This document shows positions 51,767 to 62,244 of a DNA stretch of 64,000 nucleotides, piece by piece; position 1 is the stretch's first letter, and each line of letters opens with the position of its first letter. The notes beneath the pieces were generated by a model, which made no database searches, was not told where the DNA came from, and was given only the letters and a program-made list of their open reading frames with translations. The DNA comes from Bog-473 sp963791995 (GTDB taxonomy: Bacteria > Actinomycetota > Acidimicrobiia > Acidimicrobiales > RAAP-2): contig CAWBUQ010000022.1 of NCBI GenBank assembly GCA_963791995.1, positions 124,001 to 188,000 of the forward strand, read 5' to 3'. A program made the position numbers and the translations under genes.

Positions 51767-52607
51767 GCAAGGTCTCGCCGTGGGCCAGCCACGCGGCGAT
51801 GTGCGCGGCCATCGCCCGCAGGTGATCCTCTCTGATGTCCTCGACGCCGTAACGGCCAGTGGCCGACTCCAAGAGTGCGACGCGGAAAGGGGGAGTCCCC
51901 GACCGCAGGGTCTGGAGCAGCGACAAGAAGTGCAGCGACCGCCGTTCACGGGCCCAGGGTCCACCGGTGGACAGCCCCAGCGCGCAGAGGGATGCCGTAC
52001 CTGCTTGTGGGACGCCGACCAGGAGGTCGAACACGCCATGGAGCACCACTCGCCCTCCGGCCAGTGGGATGGCGACGTAGTCGTCGGTCCGGGGCATCCA
52101 CCCGGGAGCGAAGCGCGGCACCAGGTGGGAGAGGTTCGCGACGTGTTCTGCCAGCGTACCGGCGAGGCCGTCCCGTGTCGTCGCGGACAGCGACTCGATC
52201 TCCTCGACACGAGATGCGTCACCGGCGGCACGCACCGCCTCGAGCGCGTCGTCGAGCGGGTGAGTGATGTCGACCCCGTGTACCAACAACCGGAACAAGA
52301 CGTGGACGAGCCGACCGACCAATCGTCGTGAGGGGGCCGCGGCCTCCCGCTCGGGTGGCGCACCGAGCAACTGCCGAGATCCGAGCATCAACCGGCCGGT
52401 CTGTTCGCCGCGCTCGGAGGCCGCGTGGTACGCGGCATCTTCGAGCCAGGCGCGAAGCCCGCCGGCCAGGCCGGGATCGAAGTTGGGCCGCTCCGAGACG
52501 TCGCCACGCAGGAGTGTGAGCACCTCTCGCCCCGTACCGGCGCGGCCTGGTGCACCATCGTGGATCGGGCCACTGGGGCGAATTGGGGCGGGAACCACGA
52601 GGACCAT
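51759..52607 (-). CDS. Conserved protein, partner of the preceding RecB-like protein (tentative)
   Basis: 282 residues from ATG 52607. Helical N-terminal half (FDPGLAGGLRAWLEDAAYHA; RRLVGRLVHVLFRLLVHGVD), then VAIPLAGGRVVLHGVFDLLV, SLCALGLSTGG, LHFLSLLQTLRSGTPPFRVA and LLESATGRYGVEDIRE. The GxxxL-G-x-x-DLLVG strand pair recalls PD-(D/E)XK nucleases, again without the (D/E)xK pair. Overlaps the next gene by 8 bases (ATGAATGA region). It is divergent from the small membrane protein-patatin operon. Confidence 0.45.
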   Translation of the reverse strand: MVLVVPAPIRPSGPIHDGAPGRAGTGREVLTLLRGDVSERPNFDPGLAGGLRAWLEDAAYHAASERGEQTGRLMLGSRQLLGAPPEREAAAPSRRLVGRLVHVLFRLLVHGVDITHPLDDALEAVRAAGDASRVEEIESLSATTRDGLAGTLAEHVANLSHLVPRFAPGWMPRTDDYVAIPLAGGRVVLHGVFDLLVGVPQAGTASLCALGLSTGGPWARERRSLHFLSLLQTLRSGTPPFRVALLESATGRYGVEDIREDHLRAMAAHIAAWLAHGETLHE

Positions 52608-52652
52608 GCAGGCAGTGTGCCCACCAGGTGTGACACCTCGCGGCACCTCCTC

Positions 52653-52658
52653 TACCCT
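52653..52658 (+). promoter_or_regulatory. -10 element of the small membrane protein-patatin operon
   Basis: TACCCT, nine bases before ATG 52668 and without a Shine-Dalgarno sequence in between. Confidence 0.4.
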
Positions 52659-52667
52659 GACTGGTGC

Positions 52668-52871
52668 ATGACCGCCGACCTGACCCCACTGGCGTCGACC
52701 GGCAATGCCGCCTTCTTCATCATCTTCGGCCTCTTCATCGTGGCGATGATCGTCCTCATCGTCATCGTGATCATGTGGGCGGTGCGCCACGACATGGCGG
52801 GACGGAAGGAGTGGAGGACGCGCCAGCAGGCTCGAGCCCAACGGCCCGAGGACCCACAGGCCCAGTCGTGA
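52668..52871 (+). CDS. Small single-TM membrane protein
   Basis: 67 residues: TADLTPLASTGNAAF, one long hydrophobic helix (FIIFGLFIVAMIVLIVIVIM), then a charged tail WAVRHDMAGRKEWRTRQQAR. Not recognised. Its TGA overlaps the GTG of the patatin gene, so it is translated with it and may help place the lipase at the membrane (inference). Confidence 0.65.
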   Translation: MTADLTPLASTGNAAFFIIFGLFIVAMIVLIVIVIMWAVRHDMAGRKEWRTRQQARAQRPEDPQAQS

Positions 52872-53857
52872 ACGACGGGGTACCCCCGGACGGGGCGCCG
52901 ACCCGCCCGTGGGGCGAGCGCTTCCGCGCACGGTTCTCGCGGGCTTCGCGTCGGGACGAGCGGTCGGATGGCACGTTGGGGAAACGCACGGCGTTCGTCC
53001 TCGCTGGCGGTGGCAGCCGGGGCGCGGTCCAGGTGGGCATGCTCGAGGAGTTGATCCGGCGCGGCATCCGCGCCGAGCGCGTATTCGGCGCATCGGTCGG
53101 TGCCATCAACGGCGCCGCCTATGCGGGCAACCCGACGATCGAGGGAGTCGAGAGGATGGCCGGCATCTGGCGCCAGATCAAGGGCACCGACATCTTTCCG
53201 CGCGGGACGTTCGACGGGCCCTGGGCCTTCTTGCAGAAGCGCGCTGCGGTGCACGCCAACACCGGGCTGCGCGCGATCATCGAAGCGGGGATCGACTACG
53301 AGGATCTCGAAGACGCAGTCGTCCCGATCGAGGTGGTGACCACGTCGCTGACTGACGGGCGCGAGCGTTGGATCGGGCACGGTCCGGCGGTCGAGGCCAT
53401 TTTGGCGTCGTCGGCCATCCCGTCGATCTTCCCACCGGTGACCATCGACGGCGATCTGCTCGTCGACGGCGGGGTCGTCAACAACGTGCCGATCAGCCGA
53501 GCCCTGGCGGCGGGGTGCGACCGGATCTACGTGCTGTTGTGCGGGCCGCTGCACTTTCACCCGCCGCCACCGCGCCGGCCGGCGGAGGCGGCTCTGACCG
53601 CTTTCTTCGTCGCGATACATGCACGCTTCGTCCGCGAGTTGGCAGTGTTGCCCCCTGGGGTGGAGGTGGTCGTCTTCAGTGGCGGGGGGGAACCTTCGGG
53701 CCAGTACCGGGACTTCTCGGCCACAGCCTCTCTCATCGCGGAGGGCCGGGCCGAAGTGGCCGACGTCTTGGACCGCTACGTCGGGACGTCGCAAGACCTC
53801 ACAGTCCCGCCACCCGCACCCGCGCCCCCGCCCACACCGGCGCCGGCGAGCCCGTGA
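52868..53857 (+). CDS. Patatin-like phospholipase
   Basis: 329 residues from the GTG that overlaps the previous stop. Patatin hallmarks: oxyanion glycine loop FVLAGGGSRGAVQVGMLEEL, nucleophile elbow VFGASVGAINGAAYAG (GxSxG) and the catalytic aspartate in DLLVDGGVVNNVPISRAL. Ser-Asp dyad lipid acyl hydrolase, similar to bacterial RssA/NTE-type proteins. The C-terminus is proline-rich (PPPAPAPPPTPAPASP). Coupled by GTGA to the methyltransferase gene. Confidence 0.9.
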   Translation: MNDGVPPDGAPTRPWGERFRARFSRASRRDERSDGTLGKRTAFVLAGGGSRGAVQVGMLEELIRRGIRAERVFGASVGAINGAAYAGNPTIEGVERMAGIWRQIKGTDIFPRGTFDGPWAFLQKRAAVHANTGLRAIIEAGIDYEDLEDAVVPIEVVTTSLTDGRERWIGHGPAVEAILASSAIPSIFPPVTIDGDLLVDGGVVNNVPISRALAAGCDRIYVLLCGPLHFHPPPPRRPAEAALTAFFVAIHARFVRELAVLPPGVEVVVFSGGGEPSGQYRDFSATASLIAEGRAEVADVLDRYVGTSQDLTVPPPAPAPPPTPAPASP

Positions 53858-54651
53858 GCGAGAAGGAGTACCTCCTCTCGAACGACGCCCCGGAGGCGAT
53901 GGACCGCTTCACGGCGTTCTCTCTCCTTTTCGACCCCTCGACCGTGCGGCATCTCGACGCCGTCGGCCTCGCCGCGGGCTGGCGCTGCTGGGAAGTCGGA
54001 GCGGGCGGAACCTCAGTGGTGGCGCACCTGGCCGAGCGGGTCGGCCCGGCGGGCCACGTCCTCGCCACCGACATCAACGTGGCCTGGGCCACCGGCGTGG
54101 CGGCCCCCCAGGTCGAGATCGTCGAGCACGACGTCGCCACCGACCCCGTGCCCGGCGGGCCGTTCGACCTGGTCCACGCCCGGCTGGTGCTCGTCCACGT
54201 GCCCGAACGGGACAGGGCGCTGAAGAATATGGTGGCGGCGCTTCGCCCCGGCGGCGTCCTGGTGGTCGAGGATGCCGACCCCGCCCTCCAGCCGCTCAGC
54301 TGCCTGGAGGAGACGGGACCGGCCCAGGTGCTGGCCAACCGGCTGCGCCGGGGTTTTCGCACACTGCTGGCCGAGCGCGGCGTCGACCTCGCCTACGGCC
54401 GCTCGCTGCCACGCCGGCTCCGCGAGGCCGGCTTGACCGAGGTGAGGGCCGACGCCTCGTTCCCGGTGACCGATCCGGCCTGCAACCACCTGGAGCTGGC
54501 CACGGTTGCCATCATCCGCGACCAGCTGGTGGAGCACGGGATCGCCACCGAAACCGAGGTCGACCAGCACCTGGTCGCCGTGGCCGCAGGCCATCTGGAC
54601 CTGACCCAGCCACCGATGATCACCTGCTGGGGGTACAAGCGCTCCGGGTGA
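53854..54651 (+). CDS. Class I SAM-dependent methyltransferase
   Basis: 265 residues from GTG 53854 overlapping the patatin stop. N-terminal segment SEKEYLLSNDAPEAMDRFTA, SAM motif I region CWEVGAGGTSVVAHLAERVG, VLATDINVAW, HDVATDPVPGGPFDLVHARL and LRPGGVLVVEDADP. Resembles small-molecule (UbiE-like) methyltransferases; target unknown. Confidence 0.8.
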   Translation: MSEKEYLLSNDAPEAMDRFTAFSLLFDPSTVRHLDAVGLAAGWRCWEVGAGGTSVVAHLAERVGPAGHVLATDINVAWATGVAAPQVEIVEHDVATDPVPGGPFDLVHARLVLVHVPERDRALKNMVAALRPGGVLVVEDADPALQPLSCLEETGPAQVLANRLRRGFRTLLAERGVDLAYGRSLPRRLREAGLTEVRADASFPVTDPACNHLELATVAIIRDQLVEHGIATETEVDQHLVAVAAGHLDLTQPPMITCWGYKRSG

Positions 54652-54710
54652 GCGGCCCCGTCGAGGGGCCTCCTGTCGCGGGCGTCACGACATCCTGGTG
54701 AAATAGGAGC

Positions 54711-57700
54711 GTGCCCGACGCCTCGCCAGAGTCGCTCTTCCACCCGGCGGTTGCGAGCTGGTTCTCCAAGCGCTTCCCGGCTGGTCCCACTCCGCCTCAA
54801 ACGCGGGCGTGGCCCGAGATCGCAGCGGGTCGTGACGTGCTGGTCGCCTCGCCCACCGGTTCGGGCAAGACCCTCACCGGCTTCTTGGTGGCCATCGACG
54901 CCGCGTATCGAGCCGCGGAGACAGGTGCGAGCCGTTCGGGCACCCCCGAGGTGCTCTACATCTCCCCTCTGCGAGCTCTCGCCGTCGACGTGCACGAGAA
55001 CCTCCACGTGCCCCTCACCGAGATCCGGGAGGAGGCGGCGCGGCTCGGCTACGCCGATCCCGGGCTGCGCATCGCTGTGCGGACCGGCGACACGCCGCCA
55101 GCCGAGCGAGCGGCCATGCGCAAGCAGTCGCCCGACTTGCTCGTCACCACGCCCGAGTCGCTCTATCTCCTGCTGACCGCACCGTCGTCGCGCGCTCTGC
55201 TCAAGGGCGTGCGCACGGTCATCGTCGACGAGGTCCACACGCTCGCCCGCGACAAACGGGGGAGCCACCTCTCGCTCAGCCTGGAGCGGCTCGACGCGCT
55301 CGTCGCCGAGGGTGGGGGACGGCTCCAGCGAATTGGCCTCTCGGCCACCCAGCGGCCACTCGAGCTTGTCGCCCGGCTGCTCTCAGGCGTACACGAGGAC
55401 CGCCCGCCCACGGTGATCGTGGACTGTGGTCACGCCCGGGATCTCGACGTGGCGATCGAGCTCCCGTCCACCGAGCTCGAGGCGGTGATGAGTGGTGGCC
55501 AGATGTCCGACATCCTCGATCGCATCGCGGAGCACACGCGGCACCACCGCACGACCTTGGTCTTCGTGAACACGCGCAAGATGGCAGAACGGGTGGCTCA
55601 CCAATTGGCGGAGCGACTGGCCGACGACGAGCCGGACCGTGGGGGAGACGTGGACGAGTCACTGCTCGTCGCGGCGCACCATGGAAGCCTTTCGGCGGCG
55701 CGGCGGCGCATTGTCGAGACAAGGCTGCGCTCAGGTGACCTGCGCGCCCTGGTGGCGACGGCATCCCTGGAGCTCGGGATCGACGTGGGTCCCGTCGAGC
55801 TGGTCTGCCAGATCGGCTCCCCCCGCGCCATCGGGACCTTCCTCCAACGCGTCGGCCGGGCCAACCACCACCGCGATGGCACCCCTGCGGGCCGCCTCTA
55901 CCCGACGACGCGCGACGAGCTGGTCGAGTGCACCGCACTGCTGGCAGCCGTGCGCGACGGTCGCCTCGACATGCTCGAGCCGCCCATCGCGCCCCTCGAC
56001 GTGCTGACGCAGCAACTCATTGCCGAAGTGGCGTCCACCGATGAGCGCGAGGTCGAGGCGCTGTGGTCGATGGCCCGGCGGGCGGCGCCCTACGCCGAGC
56101 TCTCCCGCGAGGACTTCGACAGCGTCGTCACGCTGGCCAGCTGGGGCATCGAGACGGGGCGGGGTCGCCGCGGCGCCCACCTGCACCACGACGCCGTCAA
56201 TGGGCGGCTGCGGGCGCGCCGTGGCGCCCGGCTGGCGGCCTTGACCGGGGGCGGTGCCATCCCCGAGACCGGTGACTACCGCGTCGTCCTCGATCCTGAC
56301 GGTGTGACCGTGGGCTCGGTTCACGAGGACTTCGCCGTGGAGGCCACTGCGGGTGACATCTTCTTGCTCGGAACCCACTCGTGGCGTGTGGCCAAAGTCG
56401 AAGTCGGCACCGTCCGCGTGCACGACGCCGGGGACCTCCCCCCGACCGTTCCGTTCTGGCTCGGTGAGGCGCCGGCCCGCACGGCGGAGCTGTCCGAGGC
56501 AGTGAGCGAGCTGCGCGCCGCGCTCGAACCTCTCCTCGGAGGCGGCCACGCCGACGGGGACGCGGCGCGACAACTGGTGCGCGACCGGGCCGGCGTCTCG
56601 GCCGAGGTGGCCCAACAGGTCGTTGCGTACTGCGGGGCGGGGCTGCAGGCGCTGGGCCATCTGCCCACGCGCGAGCGGATCGTCGTCGAACGGTGCTTCG
56701 ACGAGAGCGAGGGCTCGCAGCTCATCATCCACGCGCCCTTCGGCGGGCGCATCAACCGGGCGCTGGGGCTGGCACTACGCAAGCGGTTCTGCGTCTCCTT
56801 CGACTTCGAGCTGCAGGCGGCGGCGGACGACGACACCGTCGTCCTCTCGCTCGGCCCCCAGCACAGCTTCCCGCTCACGCGGGTGCAGTCGATGCTCTCG
56901 AGTGCCAAGGCGCCCGAGGTCCTGACCCAGGCCGTGCTGTTACACCCGATGCTCGGTGCCCGCTGGCGCTGGAACCTGACACGTGCCCTCGTGATGCCCC
57001 GGATGAACGGGGGCAAGCGCCGCCCCATCCATCTCCAGCGGATGGAGGCAGACGACCTGCTCGCCGCGGTGTGGCCGGGCCTGGCCGCCTGCCAGGAGAA
57101 CGCGCCGCCGGGACCGGTCGGCGTGCCCGACCACGTGCTGGCGCGCCAGACCGTCCACGACTGCCTCCACGAAGGGCTCTCGGTCGAGGGACTGGTCGAC
57201 ATGTGGGCCAAGGTCGAGTCAGGCGAGATCGCCGTGCACGCAGTGGAGTCCTCGGAGCCCTCCCCCTTGTCGCATGCCATTTTGAGCGGACGGCCTTTCA
57301 CCTATCTCGACGACGCACCGCTCGAGGAGCGCCGGACCCGCGCCCTGTCGCTACGCCGAGGGCTCGGCCAGCTCGGACCTGACGGGCTCCCGGTGGCCGC
57401 CGCCGAGCTCGCACCGCTCGACCCCGACGCGGTCGCCTCGGTGCTCGAGCAGGTGCATCCACGTCCGCGCACCGCCGACGAGCTGCACGACCTCTTGCTC
57501 TCACTGGTCGTCGCCCGACCCGTCGATGAGTGGGCGGGCTGGTTCGACGAGCTGGCGACCGAGGGGCGGGTCGCATTGCTCGAGGGCTGTTGGGTCGCGA
57601 CGGAGCGTCGGTCGAACGCCGAGGCAATCGGTCTCGACGACGACGTGGCGGCGGCCTGCGTCTCCGGGCACCTCCAACTCGCCGGGCCCGTCACCGTGGC

Positions 57701-58989
57701 GGAGCTTGTCGGTGAGGCCCCGCTGCCGGCGGGGGCACCCAATGGCGCGCCACTGAGCGAGCCCCGGGCTCGCACGGCGCTGGCACGGCTCGAAGAGCGC
57801 GGCTCGGCCATCGAGTTGCCCGATGGTCGCTGGTGTGCGCGAAACCTCTTGGTCCGTCTGCACGGCGCCAGCCGCAGTCGGAGGCGCGGCTCGGTGGACC
57901 CAGTCCCCATCGCTGATTACGTGCGCTTCCTCACGCGGTGGCAGCACACGACATCGGGGCACTGGCTCGAGGGGCGCGCCGGGCTGCTCGAGGTGCTCGA
58001 GCAGCTGCAGGGGATCGAGGCACCTGCGTCGGAGTGGGAGGCGCAGATCCTGCCCGCTCGCGTCGAGGGCTACGACCCGCGCTGGCTCGACGAGCTCTGC
58101 TTGTCCGGCGAGATCGTCTGGGGAAGGCTCACCCCTCGTGCCGAGCGCACGGGGCGGAGCGGCACGCCGTCGCCGGCCACCCCCCTCGCCTTCGTGGTGC
58201 GCGACGATCTCGTCGCCATGCTGCGCGCCGTACGCGCCGGAGCTTGCGCCCCCGAGCCCGACGTCGGGGCCGCGGCCGACGTCCTCGGCTGCGCTGCGCA
58301 CCCGCGGTGCCTGCTTCCGTCCCGAGCTGGCCCCGCTCACCGGGCGCCTGCCAGCGGAGGTCGACGAGGGGCTGTGGGACCTGGTCGCCCGAGGCCTGGT
58401 GACCGCGGACGCCTTCTCGGCCGTGCGGTCGTTGCTCTCGGCACGCGACCGCTGGCGCACGCGCACGGTGCGGCGACCCTCGGGTCGGCTGGCCCGTCGG
58501 CGGGGTCCTGCGGGGTCGGGCATCGGCGAAGGCCGCTGGTCCCTCCTGCCTGGCCCCGAAGTGCTCGGCGTGCCCGCGGTCGACGACGGCGTGCTCACGC
58601 CTGGCAACGAGGAACTGGCGGAGACGGTTGCACACCAGCTGCTGGCGCGCTGGGGCATCGTGGCCTGGGAGCTGTGGAGCCGCGAATCCTTCAAGGTGCC
58701 ATGGCGCGAGGTGGTCTGGGCGCTGCGCCGGCTCGAAGCGCGCGGCATCGCACTCGGCGGTCGCTTCGTGGCCGGTCTCGCCGGAGAGCAGTACGCGCTC
58801 CCCGAGGCCTTTGACGAGCTGCGCGACGTCCACCGGCTCGCCGCGGACGGTGAACAGGTGGTGGTCGCGGGCGCCGATCCACTGAACATGACGGGCTCCA
58901 TCATCGGCGGAGCGCGCGTGCCGACTCGGCGCCACCAACGGGTCGTCTACCGCGACGGTGTGGTGGTGGAACGCCTCGAGGCGGGCTGA
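54711..58989 (+). CDS. lhr: Lhr-type large ATP-dependent helicase, frameshifted near the end
   Basis: Superfamily-2 DNA helicase (3'-5', RNA-DNA hybrids preferred in studied Lhr). Walker A LVASPTGSGKTLTGFLVA, motif Ia VLYISPLRALAVDV, DEVH box VIVDEVHTLARDKRG, motif III LSATQRPLELVARLL, motifs V-VI ATASLELGIDVG and FLQRVGRANHHRDG, then the winged-helix and beta-barrel domains of Lhr-Core (LGTHSWRVAKVEVGTVRVHD) and a long C-terminal region. One extra base after CTC at 58286 shifts the last ~235 residues (ALRTRGACFRPELAPLTG...). Corrected length ~1425 residues, as for long bacterial Lhr. GTG start with no Shine-Dalgarno sequence. Confidence 0.92.
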
Positions 58990-58992
58990 GCC

Positions 58993-59765
58993 ATGGCGCA
59001 TCGGACAATCGATCTCAACGCCGACGTGGGCGAGGCGAACGATGTGGCCGGGATCGAGGTGGAGCGGGCCCTGCTCGGACTCGTGACCTCGGCGCATGTC
59101 GCATGCGGTGGGCACGCCGGGAACGACGATTCAATGGCCGCCACTGTGGAGGCCGCGCTGGCGCACTCGGTACGCGTCGGCGCACACCCTTCGTATCCTG
59201 ACCGCCCTGGCTTCGGCCGTGAGCCGATGGACATCGACCGCGAGGCGCTACGCGACTCGTTGTCCAGACAAATGCGCGACCTCGATCGCATCTGCCGCGC
59301 CGCCGGGACGTCGGTTCGGTCGGTCAAACCGCACGGCGCGCTCTACGGGGAGGTCGCCAAGGGTGGCGCGATCTACGAGACCTTTCGCGACGCGGCGCGC
59401 GCGGATGCTACGGGGACCAGGTGCCGTTCGTGTTGCCGTCCGGATGTCGCGCCATGGCCATGATGCTGCGCGACGGCCTGACGGCGTGCGAGGAGGGGTT
59501 CTGCGACCGCGCCTACCGTCGCGACGGCGGCCTGGTCGACCGCCATCTCGACGGCGCCGTCCTCGACGATCCCGAGGAAGCCGCGGGCCAGGCCCTCAGC
59601 TTGGCTCGCGGCGCGGTCGTCGCCAATGACGGCAGCGTGCTCACGCTGTGGGTCGACACCTTGTGCACGCACGGCGACTCGCCGGGTGCGGTCGAGATCG
59701 CGAAGGCGGTTCGCGACGCGTTGGCCGGGGTCGGCATGGACGTGCGGGCGCCGGCTCCTGCATGA
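58993..59765 (+). CDS. pxpA: 5-oxoprolinase subunit A (LamB/YcsF family), frameshifted
   Basis: Part of the ATP-dependent PxpABC 5-oxoprolinase that opens 5-oxoproline to glutamate. Motifs: TIDLNADVGEAND, TSAHVACGGHAGND, RVGAHPSYPDRPGFGREPMD, VKPHGALYGEVAKG, then after a frame change near 59405 (one base missing or two gained) CEEGFCDRAYRRDGGLVDRH, DDPEEAAGQAL and LWVDTLCTHGDSPGAVEIA. Corrected length ~257 residues. Three bases after lhr; its stop overlaps the pxpB start (ATGA). Confidence 0.88.
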
Positions 59766-61448
59766 CCCGTTCGGTCCCGGTGGGCGACGTCCGCCTCCTC
59801 GGTGACCGAGCACTGCTGGTCGGCGTCGCCGATCCTGCGGCGGCACGTGCTCTGGTGCCGGCACTCGAGGACGCGCTGGCCCAGGCGGGGATCACGGGGA
59901 CAGAGGTGGTCTGCGGTTTCGCCACCGTCGCCGTCCTGGTGTGCGACCCCGAGGCGGATCTCGGTGTTGCGCGCGTCGCCGTCGTGCGCGCGTTGTCGCA
60001 GGCACGACCTCTCGGAACCGAGCCGGGGCGGCCCAATCACACCGTGCACGTGCCGTGCGTCTTCGACGGACCCGACCTCGACGAGGTGGCCTCGGTGGCG
60101 GGGTGTGCGCGGGCAGACGTGGCAAACCTGCTCACGTCCCGCCCGCTGACGGTCGCCGTCGTCGGCTTCTCGCCGGGCTTCGCCTACCTCGACGGGCTTC
60201 CCTCCACGCTGGCGCGTGTCACCGCGCCGCGACCGACCGCGCCCGGCCGTCGCCGCCGGCTCGGTCGCCTTGGCCAACGGCCACGCGGCGGTGTACCCGA
60301 CGGCCTCGCCGGGAGGTTGGCACCTGGTCGGGCGGACCTCGTTTCCCCTTCTCTCGCTGACGCGGCCTCCCTACGCCGTGCTCGCACCGGGCGACACGGT
60401 CCAGTTCACGACTGACGCGGCGCCTGACGCGATGGCACTCGAGCCGGCGGAGCCGTCGCCATGGTCCCCGCCGCCGGGGGCCCGGCCCGTGCTCGAGGTG
60501 GTGGCACCCGGTCTGCGGGCCGTGCTCCAGGACGCGGGCCGCCGCGGCGTCGCCGGGGTGGGCGTTCCTGCCGCGGGGCCGGCTGACCCGGCGTCCTTCG
60601 CACTGGCCAACGCGCTGGTCGGGAACGCAGCCGGCGCCGGCACCCTCGAGATCACCGGCGGCGGGACGCGACTGGCGTGCGTCGAGCCCTGCCATGTCGG
60701 TGTGGTCGGTGCGGGACCTGAAGTACGTGTCGACGGCGGCGCGGTGCCTGACGGCCAGCTGCTGCCGCTCGTGCCGCGCCAGGTGCTCGAAGTGCGTGGT
60801 CTCAGGGGTGGGTGTCGTTCCTACGTGGCGGTCGCTGGTGGGGTGCTCGGGCCTCTCGCGTTCGGCAGCAGCGCGAGTGACGAGCTGTGCCGGCTGGGAG
60901 CCGGTCCGCTCGAAGCGGGCCGGCTCCTCTGGGCGGGCGAGTGGACCCCGCCGCTCGGTGACCATCTCGCGACTGGCGCCGGCCGCGACCTCGGCACCGA
61001 CGGGCCAGTCGAGCTCCGTGTCGTCCCCGGACCGCACCCCGAATGGTTCCGTCCCGACGCGCTGGCACGGCTCGGCGACGTCGTGTTCGGTGTCACGTCA
61101 GAGAGCAACCGCGTCGGGATCCGCCTGCGCGCCGACGGGGACGCCACCGACCTGCGCGCCGCGGACGCACCGGGTGAGCTCGACTCACAGTGCGTGGTGA
61201 CGGGCGCGGTGCAGGTGCCGCCCGACGGCGAGCCCGTGGTTCTTCTGCCTGACCACGCCACGCTCGGGGGCTATCCCGTGCTGGCGGTGGTGGTCACGGC
61301 AGACCACGACCTGCTCGGTCAATGCGGACCGGGGGCGTCGGTCCGCCTCGTGGCGATCAGTGTCGACGAAGCGGACGAAGCCAGGCGAGCGCAACGGCGC
61401 AGCTTGGCCGGGGCTGTCGTCGGCCATTACCCGCTCTCGGCGGGTTGA
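59762..61448 (+). CDS. pxpBC: Fused 5-oxoprolinase subunits B and C (PxpB-PxpC), frameshifted
   Basis: Residues ~1-215 are PxpB/KipI (DVRLLGDRALLVGVADPAAA, VAVVGFSPGFAYLDGLP, GSVALANGHAAVYPTASPGG, WHLVGRT); from ~235 the PxpC/KipA domain continues in the same frame (LEVVAPGLRAVLQDAGRRG, VPAAGPADPASFALANALVG, SYVAVAGGVLG, RVGIRLRADGD, LLPDHATLGGYPVLAVV). One extra C near 60241 lies inside the PxpB part. The fused protein is ~561 residues; in most bacteria the subunits are separate. With pxpA it gives a complete 5-oxoprolinase. Confidence 0.88.
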
Positions 61449-61494
61449 CGCGGCAGGTCTTCGACGCGCCGTCGGTCAGACGACACGCGAACGC

Positions 61495-62244
61495 TCAGAC
61501 GAGCAGCTTCACCGCGGTCCCGACGCCGATGAGGACGACCACGGCGCGGAGGGCGGGAGCGGGGAGGGCCAGGGCGAGGCGGGCACCGACGTATCCGCCG
61601 GCCAGGCTGCCCAGCGCCAGCAGTCCGACGGCCTCCCAGACCAGCCCGCCGTGCAGCAAGAAGACCACTGCCGCGATCCCGTTGACGATCATGGAGAGCA
61701 CAGCGCGCAGACCGCTGGTGTGGGCGAGCGACACGGGCAGGGCGAGCCCGAGGATTGCGAGGAACATGACGCCCATGGCGGCGCCGAAGTAGCCGCCGTA
61801 GACCGAGGCCGCGAACACGCCGATCACCAGGAGGACCGGCCGCGTGCGGGGATGGGCCGAGCCGCGGTCGAGGGCCCGCCGCAGCGGAGGCTGCGCGGCG
61901 AAGAGCGCGGCGGCCCCGAGCACGAGCCAGGGCACCACGTCGTCGAAAGTGGCCGTCGACGTGGTGAGGAGGAGCAGCGCACCGGCGACGCCACCGGCGA
62001 GGGCGACCGGAGTCAGGCGGACAAGCCGTCCGGCCTGGTCCCCGATCTCACTGCGGTAGCCGGCGGCCGAGGCCAGGTAGCCCGGCCAGATCCCGACGGT
62101 GTTGGTGATGTTGGCCGTCAGCGCCGGATAGCCCAGCGCGAGCAGGACCGGGAACGAGATCAGGCTGCCCCCTCCCGCCACCCCGTTGAAGATCCCGGCT
62201 GCCACACCCGCCAGGGCGATCACGAAGGCGTGGGTGGCGGACAT
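61495..62244 (-). CDS. TSUP-family (TauE/SafE) membrane permease
   Basis: 249 residues from ATG 62244, about eight membrane helices. The N-terminal repeat shows LAGVAAGIFNGVAGGGSLIS, FPVLLALGYPALTANITNTV; the second repeat GVFAASVYGGYFGAAMGVMF, LPVSLAHTSGLRAVLSMIVN. The paired GxxxGxxGGGG-like and YGGYFG motifs are typical of TSUP proteins that move sulfite, sulfoacetate or other organosulfur anions; substrate here unknown. Convergent with pxpBC. Confidence 0.85.
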   Translation of the reverse strand: MSATHAFVIALAGVAAGIFNGVAGGGSLISFPVLLALGYPALTANITNTVGIWPGYLASAAGYRSEIGDQAGRLVRLTPVALAGGVAGALLLLTTSTATFDDVVPWLVLGAAALFAAQPPLRRALDRGSAHPRTRPVLLVIGVFAASVYGGYFGAAMGVMFLAILGLALPVSLAHTSGLRAVLSMIVNGIAAVVFLLHGGLVWEAVGLLALGSLAGGYVGARLALALPAPALRAVVVLIGVGTAVKLLV

